DNA of 64,000 nucleotides from Mycobacterium kansasii ATCC 12478 (GTDB lineage: Bacteria; Actinomycetota; Actinomycetes; Mycobacteriales; Mycobacteriaceae): contig NC_022663.1 of the NCBI RefSeq assembly GCF_000157895.3, positions 4,030,001 to 4,094,000 on the forward strand, written 5' to 3'. A program made the translations under genes and the position numbers. Under the pieces are notes generated by a model. That model was given only the letters and a program-made list of their open reading frames with translations. It was not told the DNA's origin and ran no database searches. Below are positions 43,048 through 50,299 of this stretch, piece by piece. Within the stretch, counting starts at the first letter, position 1. The number at the start of each line of letters is the position of its first letter.

Positions 43048-44295
43048 TCATTGGGCGCCGGCGGGCACGATGAAGATGTTGACCGGACCGCTGGCCTCGC
43101 CGGCCGTAGCGCCCCCGGTTGCGCCCGAGGACCGCGCAGCGGTTCCGCCGGTAGGAACCATCGCCCGGCCGGCCAGACCCGACAGGGCCATGTTGGAGAA
43201 CAAGGACCCCTCGCCCTGCGTCGCGGCCGCTGCCGGAGCGCCGGTGAGGCCGTTTTCGGCGAACACCGCAGCGACCGGTTTTACCGCGGGCGCGGACATC
43301 GCCCAGCCCTGCGGCACCGACAAACCCCCTACGAGGCCCGCACGGCCCATGCCCGCCGATGCCGCCGAGCTCAGGCCGCCCCCGGCCGAACCGACGCCCA
43401 CCCATCCGCCGCTGCTTGCCGATGCGGCCGACACCTTGCTGGCTGCGTTGGCGACATTCGCAACGTTTTGGGGCAACAGGTAGCTCTGGATGCCCAGCAG
43501 GTAGGGCACGCCCGCGATGGTGAAGAGCGACAACGCCGACGAGGGTCCGGTTATCGTGCTGATGATCGTGTTCAGCGAGGACGCCAGCGACGCCGGGGCC
43601 GTTGGATCCGCCGCGGCCGCGAGCGCCGTCGAGGATCCCGGTGCTGCCAGGCTTTGCAGCGAGGAAGGCACCCCGGACATCAACTGCGGCAACGACATCG
43701 TTTGCATGCCGGCCACCGCGCTAGTTGCGCGGGCAACCGCCGCGGCCTGCCACTCCGTCCCAGCCGGGTTGGCAATCTGCGGCGGCTCGCTGAATGGCGT
43801 GACCTGCGAGGCGGTTGCCGAGGAACCGGCGTAGCCGTACATCGCGGCCGCGTCCTGTGCCCACATCTCGATGTACTCGGCCTGAGTGCCCATGATCGCC
43901 GGGGTGTTTTGACCGAAGAAATTGGTCGCGATCAGCGCCATCAACTGTGCACGATTGGCGGTGACCGCCGGCGGTGGCACGGTTGCCGCAAAGGCGGTCT
44001 CGAAGGCGACGGCCGCCACTCTGGCCTGGGTGGCCGTCTGCTCGGCTTGCGCTGCGGTGGCGTTGATCCAAGCGGTGTATGGCGCGGCCGCGGCTGCCAT
44101 CGTGATCGATGCGGGACCCTGCCACCCCGCCGTCAACCCTGAGATCACCGAAGAGTAGGACGCGGCCGTGGAGTGCAACCCTGCCGCCAAGCTGTCCCAG
44201 GCCGCGGCAGCGGCAAGCATTGGTCCCGATCCGGGACCGATATACATGCGACCCGAGTTGATCTCCGGTGGTAATGCCCCGAAATCGATTGTCAC
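43048..44295 (-). CDS. PPE family protein (SVP subgroup)
   Basis: A 415-residue PPE protein starting VTIDFGALPPEINSGRMYIG. It has the WQGPASITMAAAAAPYTAW helix and the PNFFGQNTPA-type segment NFFGQNTPAIMGTQAEYIEMW. The SVP-type motif GGLSVPQGWAMSAPAVKPV lies near residue 330. The C-terminus is Ala/Gly-rich and ends NIFIVPAGAQ. GTG at 44295 is chosen because AGGAGG lies six bases upstream. It is the first gene of the minus-strand set PPE, PE-like, PPE, broken PE. Probable location: cell surface or outer membrane after ESX export. Confidence 0.93.
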   Translation of the reverse strand: MTIDFGALPPEINSGRMYIGPGSGPMLAAAAAWDSLAAGLHSTAASYSSVISGLTAGWQGPASITMAAAAAPYTAWINATAAQAEQTATQARVAAVAFETAFAATVPPPAVTANRAQLMALIATNFFGQNTPAIMGTQAEYIEMWAQDAAAMYGYAGSSATASQVTPFSEPPQIANPAGTEWQAAAVARATSAVAGMQTMSLPQLMSGVPSSLQSLAAPGSSTALAAAADPTAPASLASSLNTIISTITGPSSALSLFTIAGVPYLLGIQSYLLPQNVANVANAASKVSAASASSGGWVGVGSAGGGLSSAASAGMGRAGLVGGLSVPQGWAMSAPAVKPVAAVFAENGLTGAPAAAATQGEGSLFSNMALSGLAGRAMVPTGGTAARSSGATGGATAGEASGPVNIFIVPAGAQ

Positions 44296-44460
44296 CCTGC
44301 ACCTCCTGGCTAGACCGCGGTGCTGGCGCGGCCTAGCGAGCCGACAACCTAAACACACTCCGGTCAAACGGCTCCGAATTTCGTCCGTTTACTGGGCTCT
44401 TCCCAAATTTTCCTCCGATACGCTGGGAGATTCCGTATCAAAACCTGTCGAAACGTTGGA

Positions 44461-45112
44461 AGTGGTGTGTCCTGCGACAAATTGGCGATGAAATGGCCAA
44501 CAGCGCGATCGCGGCGTCTTGTCGGTCTCGCCGGCGTCGGTGAAGGGGTGGCGTTCCAAGATCGGCGAGATCGTCGATCTGAGGCAGAACTACCGACCCC
44601 GGGGGTGAAACTCGTTGGAGCTGTCGAACGATGGCTGCTGCGGCAGGGGTCTCGAAGTCGACGGTTCAGTTGGTGTGGCACGCGCACGGGCTCAAACCGC
44701 ATCGGGTGCAGACGTTCAAACTATCCAACTACGCGCGCTTTGAGAAGAAACTGGTCGAGATGCCCAAAGACCTGGCGATCCGCCTGATCCTGGACAATTA
44801 CGCCACCCACGAACACCAAGACGGCAGCAGGTGGCTGGACAACCCGCGGTTCCACCTGCATTTCACCCCGCGTCTTCATCCTGACTGAACATGGTGGAAC
44901 GCTGGTTCCGCGAGCTGCGCGATAAAGCATTGCGGCGCTGGGTATTCCATCTAATTCCCGACCTGATCGCCTCGATCCAGTAATACATCGACCCACACAA
45001 AGACGATCCACGGCCATACGCGTGGGGACAGCGACAGCAGAATCCATCCCGGCCAACGTCGCCTGCGGCCGCGTGGCCCTCGAAAAGTCGGCTAATCCAG
45101 GACACACCACTA
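44461..45112 (+). mobile_element. Internally deleted IS630-family element with intact terminal repeats
   Basis: The ends AGTGGTGTGTCCTG (44461-44474) and CAGGACACACCACT (45099-45112) are perfect 14-bp inverted repeats. The 652-bp interior contains pieces of an IS630-type transposase, whereas full elements are about 1.1-1.2 kb. One flank has TA next to the repeat (CTAG), the IS630 target dinucleotide; the other flank has AA. The element is non-autonomous but could be moved in trans by an intact relative. Confidence 0.8.
44631..45098 (+). pseudogene. IS630 transposase remnant
   Basis: The frame from 44631 reads MAAAAGVSKSTVQLVWHAHG and LKPHRVQTFKLSNYARFEKK, the HTH/linker region of IS630 transposases. 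It then jumps directly to PKDLAIRLILDNYATHEHQD and FHLHFTP. About 80 residues holding the first catalytic Asp region are deleted. The frame then stops at 44887, but MVERWFRELRDKALRRWVFH follows in another frame, broken by a further stop. A third piece, TATAESIPANVACGRVALEK, runs to the right terminal repeat. At least one large deletion and two or more frame changes make it non-functional. Confidence 0.85.
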
Positions 45113-45319
45113 GCGACAAGCCGGGGAACGCAAGAATTGTCGCTCGCACGAGGGTGCAAAGGACCCTCCCGGCCCCCGGCGACACTAGTGGCTGACCTGA
45201 CCGATCGCCGTCGCATCCGACAGCTCAGCGGACTAGATCAGCGGTGTCCGAGGGTGTGGACGCGCTAGGATCGGCCGGTGTCTGGGCGGTGACTCGCATA
45301 AGCGCCTTGAGCAATCGAA

Positions 45320-46243
45320 TCAGTCGCCGCCCCATTGCCTTTCCACCGACTTGGCCACCGCCGTCAAGGTCGCATTCACCGGCGCCGCCACCCCGACGCG
45401 GGCGCCGTACCGCGGTACCGCACCGTTGATGACGTCGATCTCGCTGACCCGCCGCGTCTCATGGTCCAGCAGCGCCGACGGCTTCGCGTCGGGCATCGCG
45501 GCGCCGAAGGCCCGGACATGGGCGATGGGGTCGGTCACGGCCACCGCGATACCCGATGCCCGCGCCACCTCCCACGCCTCGGTCGCGGCCGCGCGACTGA
45601 CCGTGCCCATCTCCGGGTCGTCCATCACCTGGCCAACCGTCATCCCGGTCAATGCGCAGGGCGCGCTATAGGCCACATTGCAGATCAGCTTCTCCCACTG
45701 CATGGCGGCGATGTCGGTGACCGCCGCGGTGTCGAAGCCGGCTTGGGTCCAGGCCCGGGCGATCGACTCGACGGTCTCGTGCGGCAGCGATGTATAGGCT
45801 CCGAAACGCATTGCGCGCATGGCGTTGTGGCGCACGTGCCCGGGCGCGATCCGCGCCGCGCCGAAGCCACTGGCGATCCCGACCGCGACCCGCCGGTCGC
45901 CGACGACGCCCGCGACGGTCTCGGCCGACCCCAGACCGTTCTGGACGGTCAGCACTGAAGTATCGACGCCCAGCATCGGAAGCGCCTGCTGCGCAGCAGT
46001 TCTCACGTCAGCGGCCTTGACGGCCAGCACGATCAGGTCCATCGCCTCGGCGGGCGCCGTGGTGGCGGCCCGCAGCGGCACCAACTGCTCATAACCGGGC
46101 CCGGTGACCCGCAACCCGTGCCGGGCGATCTGCTCGATGCCGGCCTGCTGCCGGTCGATTACCACGACGTCGTTGCCCGCGGCGGCCAGCCTGGCGGCAT
46201 AGATGGAACCCATTGCGCCGCAACCTATTATCGCGATTTTCAT
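45320..46243 (-). CDS. 2-dehydropantoate 2-reductase-like (PanE/ApbA family)
   Basis: A 307-residue NADPH-dependent ketopantoate-reductase-family protein. The Rossmann motif IAIIGCGAMGSIYAARL is at the N-terminus. LIVLAVKAADV and VLTVQNGLGSAETVA contain the cofactor-site Lys and Asn. The C-terminal helical domain has WEKLICNVAYSAPCALTG, with the catalytic Lys, and EIDVINGAVPRYGA. Family members reduce ketopantoate or other 2-keto acids. It is the last gene of a three-gene minus-strand set with a tartrate-dehydratase-like enzyme, so reduction of a hydroxy/keto-acid intermediate is as likely as pantothenate synthesis. Confidence 0.85.
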   Translation of the reverse strand: MKIAIIGCGAMGSIYAARLAAAGNDVVVIDRQQAGIEQIARHGLRVTGPGYEQLVPLRAATTAPAEAMDLIVLAVKAADVRTAAQQALPMLGVDTSVLTVQNGLGSAETVAGVVGDRRVAVGIASGFGAARIAPGHVRHNAMRAMRFGAYTSLPHETVESIARAWTQAGFDTAAVTDIAAMQWEKLICNVAYSAPCALTGMTVGQVMDDPEMGTVSRAAATEAWEVARASGIAVAVTDPIAHVRAFGAAMPDAKPSALLDHETRRVSEIDVINGAVPRYGARVGVAAPVNATLTAVAKSVERQWGGD

Positions 46244-46253
46244 CCGGGTGCCC

Positions 46254-47411
46254 CTAGCCCGTCAGCTCGGTGATCAGTTCGGCTAAGCCGGATTTCTGCT
46301 CGAGCCCGAAGCCCGGTGCGTCCGTCGGCGAGATCCGGCCCCCGGTTACCGCGCACCCGTCGGGATATCCACCGAAGGGCTGGAACACTCCCGGGTAGGA
46401 CTCGCAACCGCCCAGCCCCAGGGCTGCCGCGATGTGCAGGTTGATCAGGTGGCCGCCGTGCGGGAAGGCGAACCTCCGATCGAATCCGTGCGCCTCGACC
46501 ACCTCGAGCATCCGCGCATACTCGCCCAGCCCGTAGCTCAGACCGGCATCCATCTGGAAAACGTCGCGGCCCGGCCGCATGCCGCCGTAGCGGACCAGGT
46601 TGGTCACATCGGGCACCGAGAACAGGTTTTCACCGGTGGCTATCGCGCCGTCGTAGCAGCCGGTCACCTCGCGGTTGAGGTCGAAATCGAGTGGATCACC
46701 GGGCTCTTCGTACCAGCGCAGGCCGTAAGGCGCCAGCGCCGTGGCCCAGTGCGTCGCGGCGGACCGGTCGAACCGGCCGTTCGCGTCGACCGCGACGCGT
46801 TCGGCGCCGACGACGTCGATCACCGCCTCGATGCGGGCGAGGTCGTCGGCCAGCGCGGCGCCGCCGATCTTCATCTTGACCGCCGCGTAGCCCTGATCTA
46901 GATAGCCGCGCATCTCGTCGCGCAACTCGGCCAGGCCGCGCCCCGGGTAGTAGTAGCCGCCGGCAGCATAGACCGCGACCGCGGGCGCCGGTCGTCGTCC
47001 GAAGTGACGTGCGATGGTCGCGTAGGCGGGTTCGCTGCCGAGTTTGGCGTTGAGGTCCCAGCACGCCAGTTCCAGGGCGGCGGCCGCGGCCGCCCGATCG
47101 CCGTGCCCACCGGGTTTCTCGTCGGCCAGGGCACATGCCAAGACTGCGGCCGCGTCTATCCGTCCGGATCGATCCAGCAGGGCTTCCGGCGCCGCGGACA
47201 GGACGCGCGGGATCATCCGGTCGCGCAGGATCCCGCTCTGGGCGAATCGTCCGATCGAGTCGAAAGCCACCCCGGCCACCGGCTTTCCGTCGCGGACGAC
47301 ATCGCTGACCAGTGCCACCAGCGAGACGGTGTGCTGCGCGAAGTTGACGACCGCGTTGGCAGGGCTGCCGTGTAGTGCGACCGGTCGCTCCCGGATCGCG
47401 GTGACCCGCAT
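46254..47411 (-). CDS. Enolase-superfamily acid-sugar dehydratase (tartrate dehydratase-like)
   Basis: A 385-residue mandelate-racemase/muconate-lactonising-type protein. The stretch DEKPGGHGDRAAAAAALELA is characteristic of D-tartrate dehydratase-like members. The catalytic barrel shows YAAVKMKIGG (Lys), RVAVDANGRFD and WYEEPGDPLD and TGENLF (metal-binding Asp/Glu/Glu), then FPHGGHLINLH (His base). It would abstract a proton next to a carboxylate and eliminate water from a hydroxy acid. The start is ATG at 47411, nine bases after the DUF385 gene, and PanE-like follows after ten bases. The substrate assignment is tentative. Confidence 0.82.
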   Translation of the reverse strand: MRVTAIRERPVALHGSPANAVVNFAQHTVSLVALVSDVVRDGKPVAGVAFDSIGRFAQSGILRDRMIPRVLSAAPEALLDRSGRIDAAAVLACALADEKPGGHGDRAAAAAALELACWDLNAKLGSEPAYATIARHFGRRPAPAVAVYAAGGYYYPGRGLAELRDEMRGYLDQGYAAVKMKIGGAALADDLARIEAVIDVVGAERVAVDANGRFDRSAATHWATALAPYGLRWYEEPGDPLDFDLNREVTGCYDGAIATGENLFSVPDVTNLVRYGGMRPGRDVFQMDAGLSYGLGEYARMLEVVEAHGFDRRFAFPHGGHLINLHIAAALGLGGCESYPGVFQPFGGYPDGCAVTGGRISPTDAPGFGLEQKSGLAELITELTG

Positions 47412-47420
47412 CGCCCGGTC

Positions 47421-47816
47421 TCAGGAGGTCCGGGTAAACAGCACCGCGCTCTCGAACGGCAGCCGCGCGAAAATCGGCCGCCAGCCGGCAGTTACCTGCG
47501 GCGCCGCCTCGGCCATGCTCACCACCCGCGGATCGGTGATGCCGAAAGTCTTGGCGCGCCGCCGCATTCGCCCGCCACCGGCCGCCCTGAGGTTCTTCAG
47601 CCAGTCCCGGTCCGGCCCGTAGGTCAGCACGACCGCCACCCCGGGTTTGCCGTCGACGGTGGCCTCGAAGGCGTTGACCGGGGTGCGGTACGGCTTGCCC
47701 GATCGTCGACCGACATGCTCGATGGTCGCGAACGGAGGTAGCCAGCCGGCCCACATCCGCTGAATGGGGTTGGTGACATGGCGGTTGAACCGGGCGAGCC
47801 GTTGCGGAAATTGCAT
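47421..47816 (-). CDS. Nitroreductase/DUF385 family protein (split beta-barrel, F420-type)
   Basis: A 131-residue protein of the deazaflavin-dependent nitroreductase (Ddn)/DUF385 family. RMWAGWLPPFATIEHVGRRS is followed by GKPYRTPVNAFE and VAVVLTYGPDRDWLKNLRAA, the typical F420-phosphate and substrate region. Mycobacteria use such proteins as F420H2-dependent reductases. ATG at 47816 is the most likely start; the longer open frame to 48242 runs antisense through the DUF427 gene and is not coding. It heads the three-gene set with the dehydratase and PanE-like gene. Confidence 0.8.
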   Translation of the reverse strand: MQFPQRLARFNRHVTNPIQRMWAGWLPPFATIEHVGRRSGKPYRTPVNAFEATVDGKPGVAVVLTYGPDRDWLKNLRAAGGGRMRRRAKTFGITDPRVVSMAEAAPQVTAGWRPIFARLPFESAVLFTRTS

Positions 47817-47918
47817 GTCACTATCCAACTCATTTCCAGGGCCACATCTCAAGGCGGGCAATCGGTCGCGCCGGCTCCGGAAACCGTGCACTATCGAAGC
47901 CGACAGGGAGGTGGGCGA

Positions 47919-48212
47919 ATGATTCGCGCCGTGTGGAACGGGACCGTGCTCGCGGAAGTGCCGCAGACCGTCAGGGTGGAGGGCAATCACTACTTCCCGC
48001 CGGAATCGGTGCACCGCGAGTATTTGATCGACAGCGCCACCACATCGATATGCCCGTGGAAGGGGGTGGCCAGCTACTACACCGTCGTGGTGGATGGCCA
48101 GACCAACCCGGATGCTGCCTGGTATTACCCGGACCCCAGCCCGGCTGCCAGTGACATCAAGAACCACGTGGCGTTCTGGCGAGGCGTGACCATCGAGGGC
48201 CAGCCGAGCTAA
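47919..48212 (+). CDS. DUF427 domain protein
   Basis: A 97-residue single DUF427 domain: RAVWNGTVLAEVPQTVRVEG at the start, then NHYFPPESV, SICPWKGVASYYTVVVDG and AWYYPDPSPAASDIKNHVAF. The Cys-Pro-Trp-Lys-Gly motif is the family hallmark. Function is not known. ATG at 47919 has GGGAGG seven bases upstream. It is divergent from the DUF385 gene, and its stop overlaps the stop of the convergent glutaredoxin-like gene. Confidence 0.88.
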   Translation: MIRAVWNGTVLAEVPQTVRVEGNHYFPPESVHREYLIDSATTSICPWKGVASYYTVVVDGQTNPDAAWYYPDPSPAASDIKNHVAFWRGVTIEGQPS

Positions 48213-48520
48213 CGGCTTGGACGCCGGAAGGCGATCCGCCAACGGGCGGACGCGGCCGCCCGGTCGAGTAGCTCCGGAGCCCGGCTGCGGACCGCGGCGA
48301 TGACCTCGCTGGGCCTCGGGTTGACCATGGCGATATCGCCGACGACGACGGTGGGCACGGTCTCGTTACCGTCGGCGATCGAGCGGACCACCGCGGCCGC
48401 CTCCGGATCGGTCCAGATGTTCACCTCCCGGGTGGGCAGCCGGCGCCGCCGTAGCGCTCTGCGCAGGCGCCAACAGAACGGGCAGCCCGGACGCCAGTAG
48501 ATCACCACTTCGCCGGCCAT
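48209..48520 (-). CDS. Glutaredoxin/mycoredoxin-like protein
   Basis: A 103-residue glutaredoxin fold. VVIYWRPGCPFCWRLRRAL gives CxxC as CPFC, and ETVPTVVVGD gives the cis-Pro; DPEAAAVVRSIADGNETVP is the typical middle. Mycoredoxins reduce mycothiol mixed disulfides in actinobacteria, so this may be one. The C-terminus is extended by about 25 basic residues. It begins four bases after the end of the peroxiredoxin-like gene, which makes a peroxidase-reductant pair likely. Confidence 0.88.
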   Translation of the reverse strand: MAGEVVIYWRPGCPFCWRLRRALRRRRLPTREVNIWTDPEAAAVVRSIADGNETVPTVVVGDIAMVNPRPSEVIAAVRSRAPELLDRAAASARWRIAFRRPSR

Positions 48521-48524
48521 GCCG

Positions 48525-49094
48525 TTACCCCAGCGACCGATCGATACTCAGCAACTCGTCGACCGACCACTGGTCGTCGGCGTGACGCCCGTAATGCACC
48601 GCGACGAGGCTGCCGTCCGAATCGATGAGAAAGTCCGCGGGCAGCCCCAAATGCGTTGTGCCGTCGGTAGATCCGACGCCGGCGTAGGCCGGGTCGCGGC
48701 GGTGCCGCAGCGCGGCTCGGTAGCCGCGGACAGCTGCTGACCAGGCGCGCAAACTGGCCAGGGAGCGCCAGCTCCGCTCCACCCCGAACCGGCGGTAGTG
48801 CACCTTATCGGGGTCGGCGACCACGGCGAACGGCAGCACGGTCTGGTATCCGCGCAGCGCGTCGGACGGCGAGTGAAAGAACACCACTTCGGTGATACCG
48901 GCGTCGGTGAGCTGCTCGTGGCGGTCGGCGAAGCCGTGCAGATGCAGACTGCAGATCGGGCACCCGGCAAACCGGCGAAACTGCAGATGGGTACGCCCCC
49001 GGGGTGCCGGCACCGACACCGGCTGGCCGGTGATGGTTACCAGCTCTTGTGCGGGAATCCTCGCGCCCGTCGACAGCCGGCCGGCGTTCCTCAT
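48525..49094 (-). CDS. Peroxiredoxin-like (AhpC/TSA family) protein
   Basis: A 189-residue thioredoxin-fold protein of the AhpC/TSA-like group. It has the redox motif FRRFAGCPICSLHLHGF near residue 40, with CxxC (CPIC) instead of a single peroxidatic Cys. VVFFHSPSDALRGYQ, FAVVADPDKVHYRRFGV and PADFLIDSDGSLVAVHYG complete the peroxiredoxin pattern. It probably reduces peroxides or disulfides with electrons from the glutaredoxin-like protein encoded four bases downstream. ATG at 49094 gives MRNAGRLSTGARIPAQEL as a plausible N-terminus. Confidence 0.82.
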   Translation of the reverse strand: MRNAGRLSTGARIPAQELVTITGQPVSVPAPRGRTHLQFRRFAGCPICSLHLHGFADRHEQLTDAGITEVVFFHSPSDALRGYQTVLPFAVVADPDKVHYRRFGVERSWRSLASLRAWSAAVRGYRAALRHRRDPAYAGVGSTDGTTHLGLPADFLIDSDGSLVAVHYGRHADDQWSVDELLSIDRSLG

Positions 49095-49136
49095 AGAGTC
49101 CCCATAGAGCTAGTACACCTCGCCGGCCCGGCTGTG

Positions 49137-49180
49137 CCAACTTCAGGCCAACTTCAGGCCAACTTCAGGCCAACTTCAAG
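49137..49180. repeat. Four tandem 11-bp repeats
   Basis: CCAACTTCAGG occurs three times at 49137, 49148 and 49159, then once more as CCAACTTCAAG at 49170. The array ends three bases before the stop of the minus-strand stress protein gene and lies upstream of the peroxiredoxin gene, so it occupies the gap between two co-oriented genes. Confidence 0.9.
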
Positions 49181-49182
49181 CT

Positions 49183-49686
49183 CTAGGCCGACGTCAGCGA
49201 GCCGCGCTCGTGCGCTGCCGGCAGAAAGCGTGCTGCGTGGTCGGCGTACTCGGCGGTGACATAGACGTGGTACCGGCGCGCCAGCAGCGTCTGCTCGCTG
49301 GTGAAGTCCCGCTTCCCACCCGTGGACGCGTGTGCGGCGAAGCCGAAGATAGCGCCCCAGAGTGCGCCGAAGGCAATCGGTAGCAGGAGCACCCATACCC
49401 AGAGCCATAACGGCCCGACGGCAAAGAGCAAGAACAGCAGACCGATCAGCGCACCGATCCAGGCGCCACTGGCCGCACCCGCGAGGGCGGCCTTGCCCTT
49501 GGTCATGCGGCCGGTGACTTGTTCGACGGTGCGCAGGCCGTCACCGACGATGCGGACGTGCTCGACGGGGAATCCGCCGTCGGACATGCGATCTACCAGC
49601 TCCTGCGCCGCGTCGTAACGGTCAAACGATGCGACCAGCCGTTGTCCGGTGCTCGATGTCGTGTGTTCTCCGGCGGGGTCGGTCAT
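49183..49686 (-). CDS. General-stress-protein-17M-like protein with glycine-zipper membrane segment
   Basis: A 167-residue protein. The first ~75 residues resemble the YflT/GSP17M domain (LVASFDRYDAAQELVDRMSD, then PVEHVRIVGDGL). A Gly/Ala-rich membrane hairpin follows (about residues 68-118: GAASGAWIGALIGLLFLLFA and GALWGAIFGFAAHA). A polar tail ends YVTAEYADHAARFLPAAH. Such proteins are common stress-related proteins of actinobacteria; biochemical function is unknown. GTG/ATG choice is settled by the conserved N-terminus at 49686. Confidence 0.75.
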   Translation of the reverse strand: MTDPAGEHTTSSTGQRLVASFDRYDAAQELVDRMSDGGFPVEHVRIVGDGLRTVEQVTGRMTKGKAALAGAASGAWIGALIGLLFLLFAVGPLWLWVWVLLLPIAFGALWGAIFGFAAHASTGGKRDFTSEQTLLARRYHVYVTAEYADHAARFLPAAHERGSLTSA

Positions 49687-49814
49687 GAGTCCTCATCCCT
49701 CCCGATATCCCTCTCGATACTTCAACTGTCTGCCGTCAGAGGGTTACCCCATGCTGGGCGGTCGTATGCACGCTGCGCCGAATCCGGATAAAATCCGTTG
49801 GCTGCCATAGATTT

Positions 49815-50198
49815 TCAGCCTCGGGCTACTGCTGACTGGGACACGGCTCGATGGGCACCCGCATGGTCAGGTCGCCGTAGTTGTCGAATACAGTCGAATA
49901 CAAGGGTCACAGCCACCGACGTACCCGGTCTGGCGGATTCCCGCAGGCCGTAGACGCTGACGGGAAGCGGTTGGGCCGGAAGCGCCCTTACCGACCTGTT
50001 CGATCGGTTGGCCGGCGGCGATCGACGACTGAAGGGGATTTCCAGCGGCGCGGCAGGAGAGATGTGGACGGTGTGGGAGTTCGAGCCGCGGTTCGACGAG
50101 TCGATCACCGGGTTGTCGCTGCCGCAGCCGCCGGCCAGCACGGCCATCACCAGGCCCCCGGATGCCGCGCCCAGCCTGATCGGGTTGCCTACGCCCAT
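49815..50198 (-). CDS. Lipoprotein frameshifted near its 3' end by a 10-bp duplication
   Basis: A 127-residue frame starts MGVGNPIRLGAASGGLVMAV and has a lipobox LAGGC, so the product is a predicted lipoprotein (position matches Rv0523c). At 49883-49902 the ten bases GTCGAATACA are duplicated exactly. Removing one copy restores the ending VTLVFDNYGDLTMRVPIEPC-PSQQ with a stop at 49826. As it stands, the last ~25 residues are out of the ancestral frame and end at 49815. The function is unknown. No strong ribosome site is seen; GGAAGG lies about nine bases upstream. Confidence 0.7.
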   Translation of the reverse strand: MGVGNPIRLGAASGGLVMAVLAGGCGSDNPVIDSSNRGSNSHTVHISPAAPLEIPFSRRSPPANRSNRSVRALPAQPLPVSVYGLRESARPGTSVAVTLVFDCIRQLRRPDHAGAHRAVSQSAVARG

Positions 50199-50299
50199 GG
50201 GGGGATGCCTTCCCGGCCATCGGCGCGCTTACACCGCGGCGGGTAGAACTCTTACACCCTGTAGTTGAACGGGCCGCGGCGGCTGGGACACTAGTCGTC

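Noticed and set aside
47817..48242. N-terminal extension of the DUF385 protein to 48242
   Set aside because: The extension runs antisense through the well-supported DUF427 gene and shows no family similarity.
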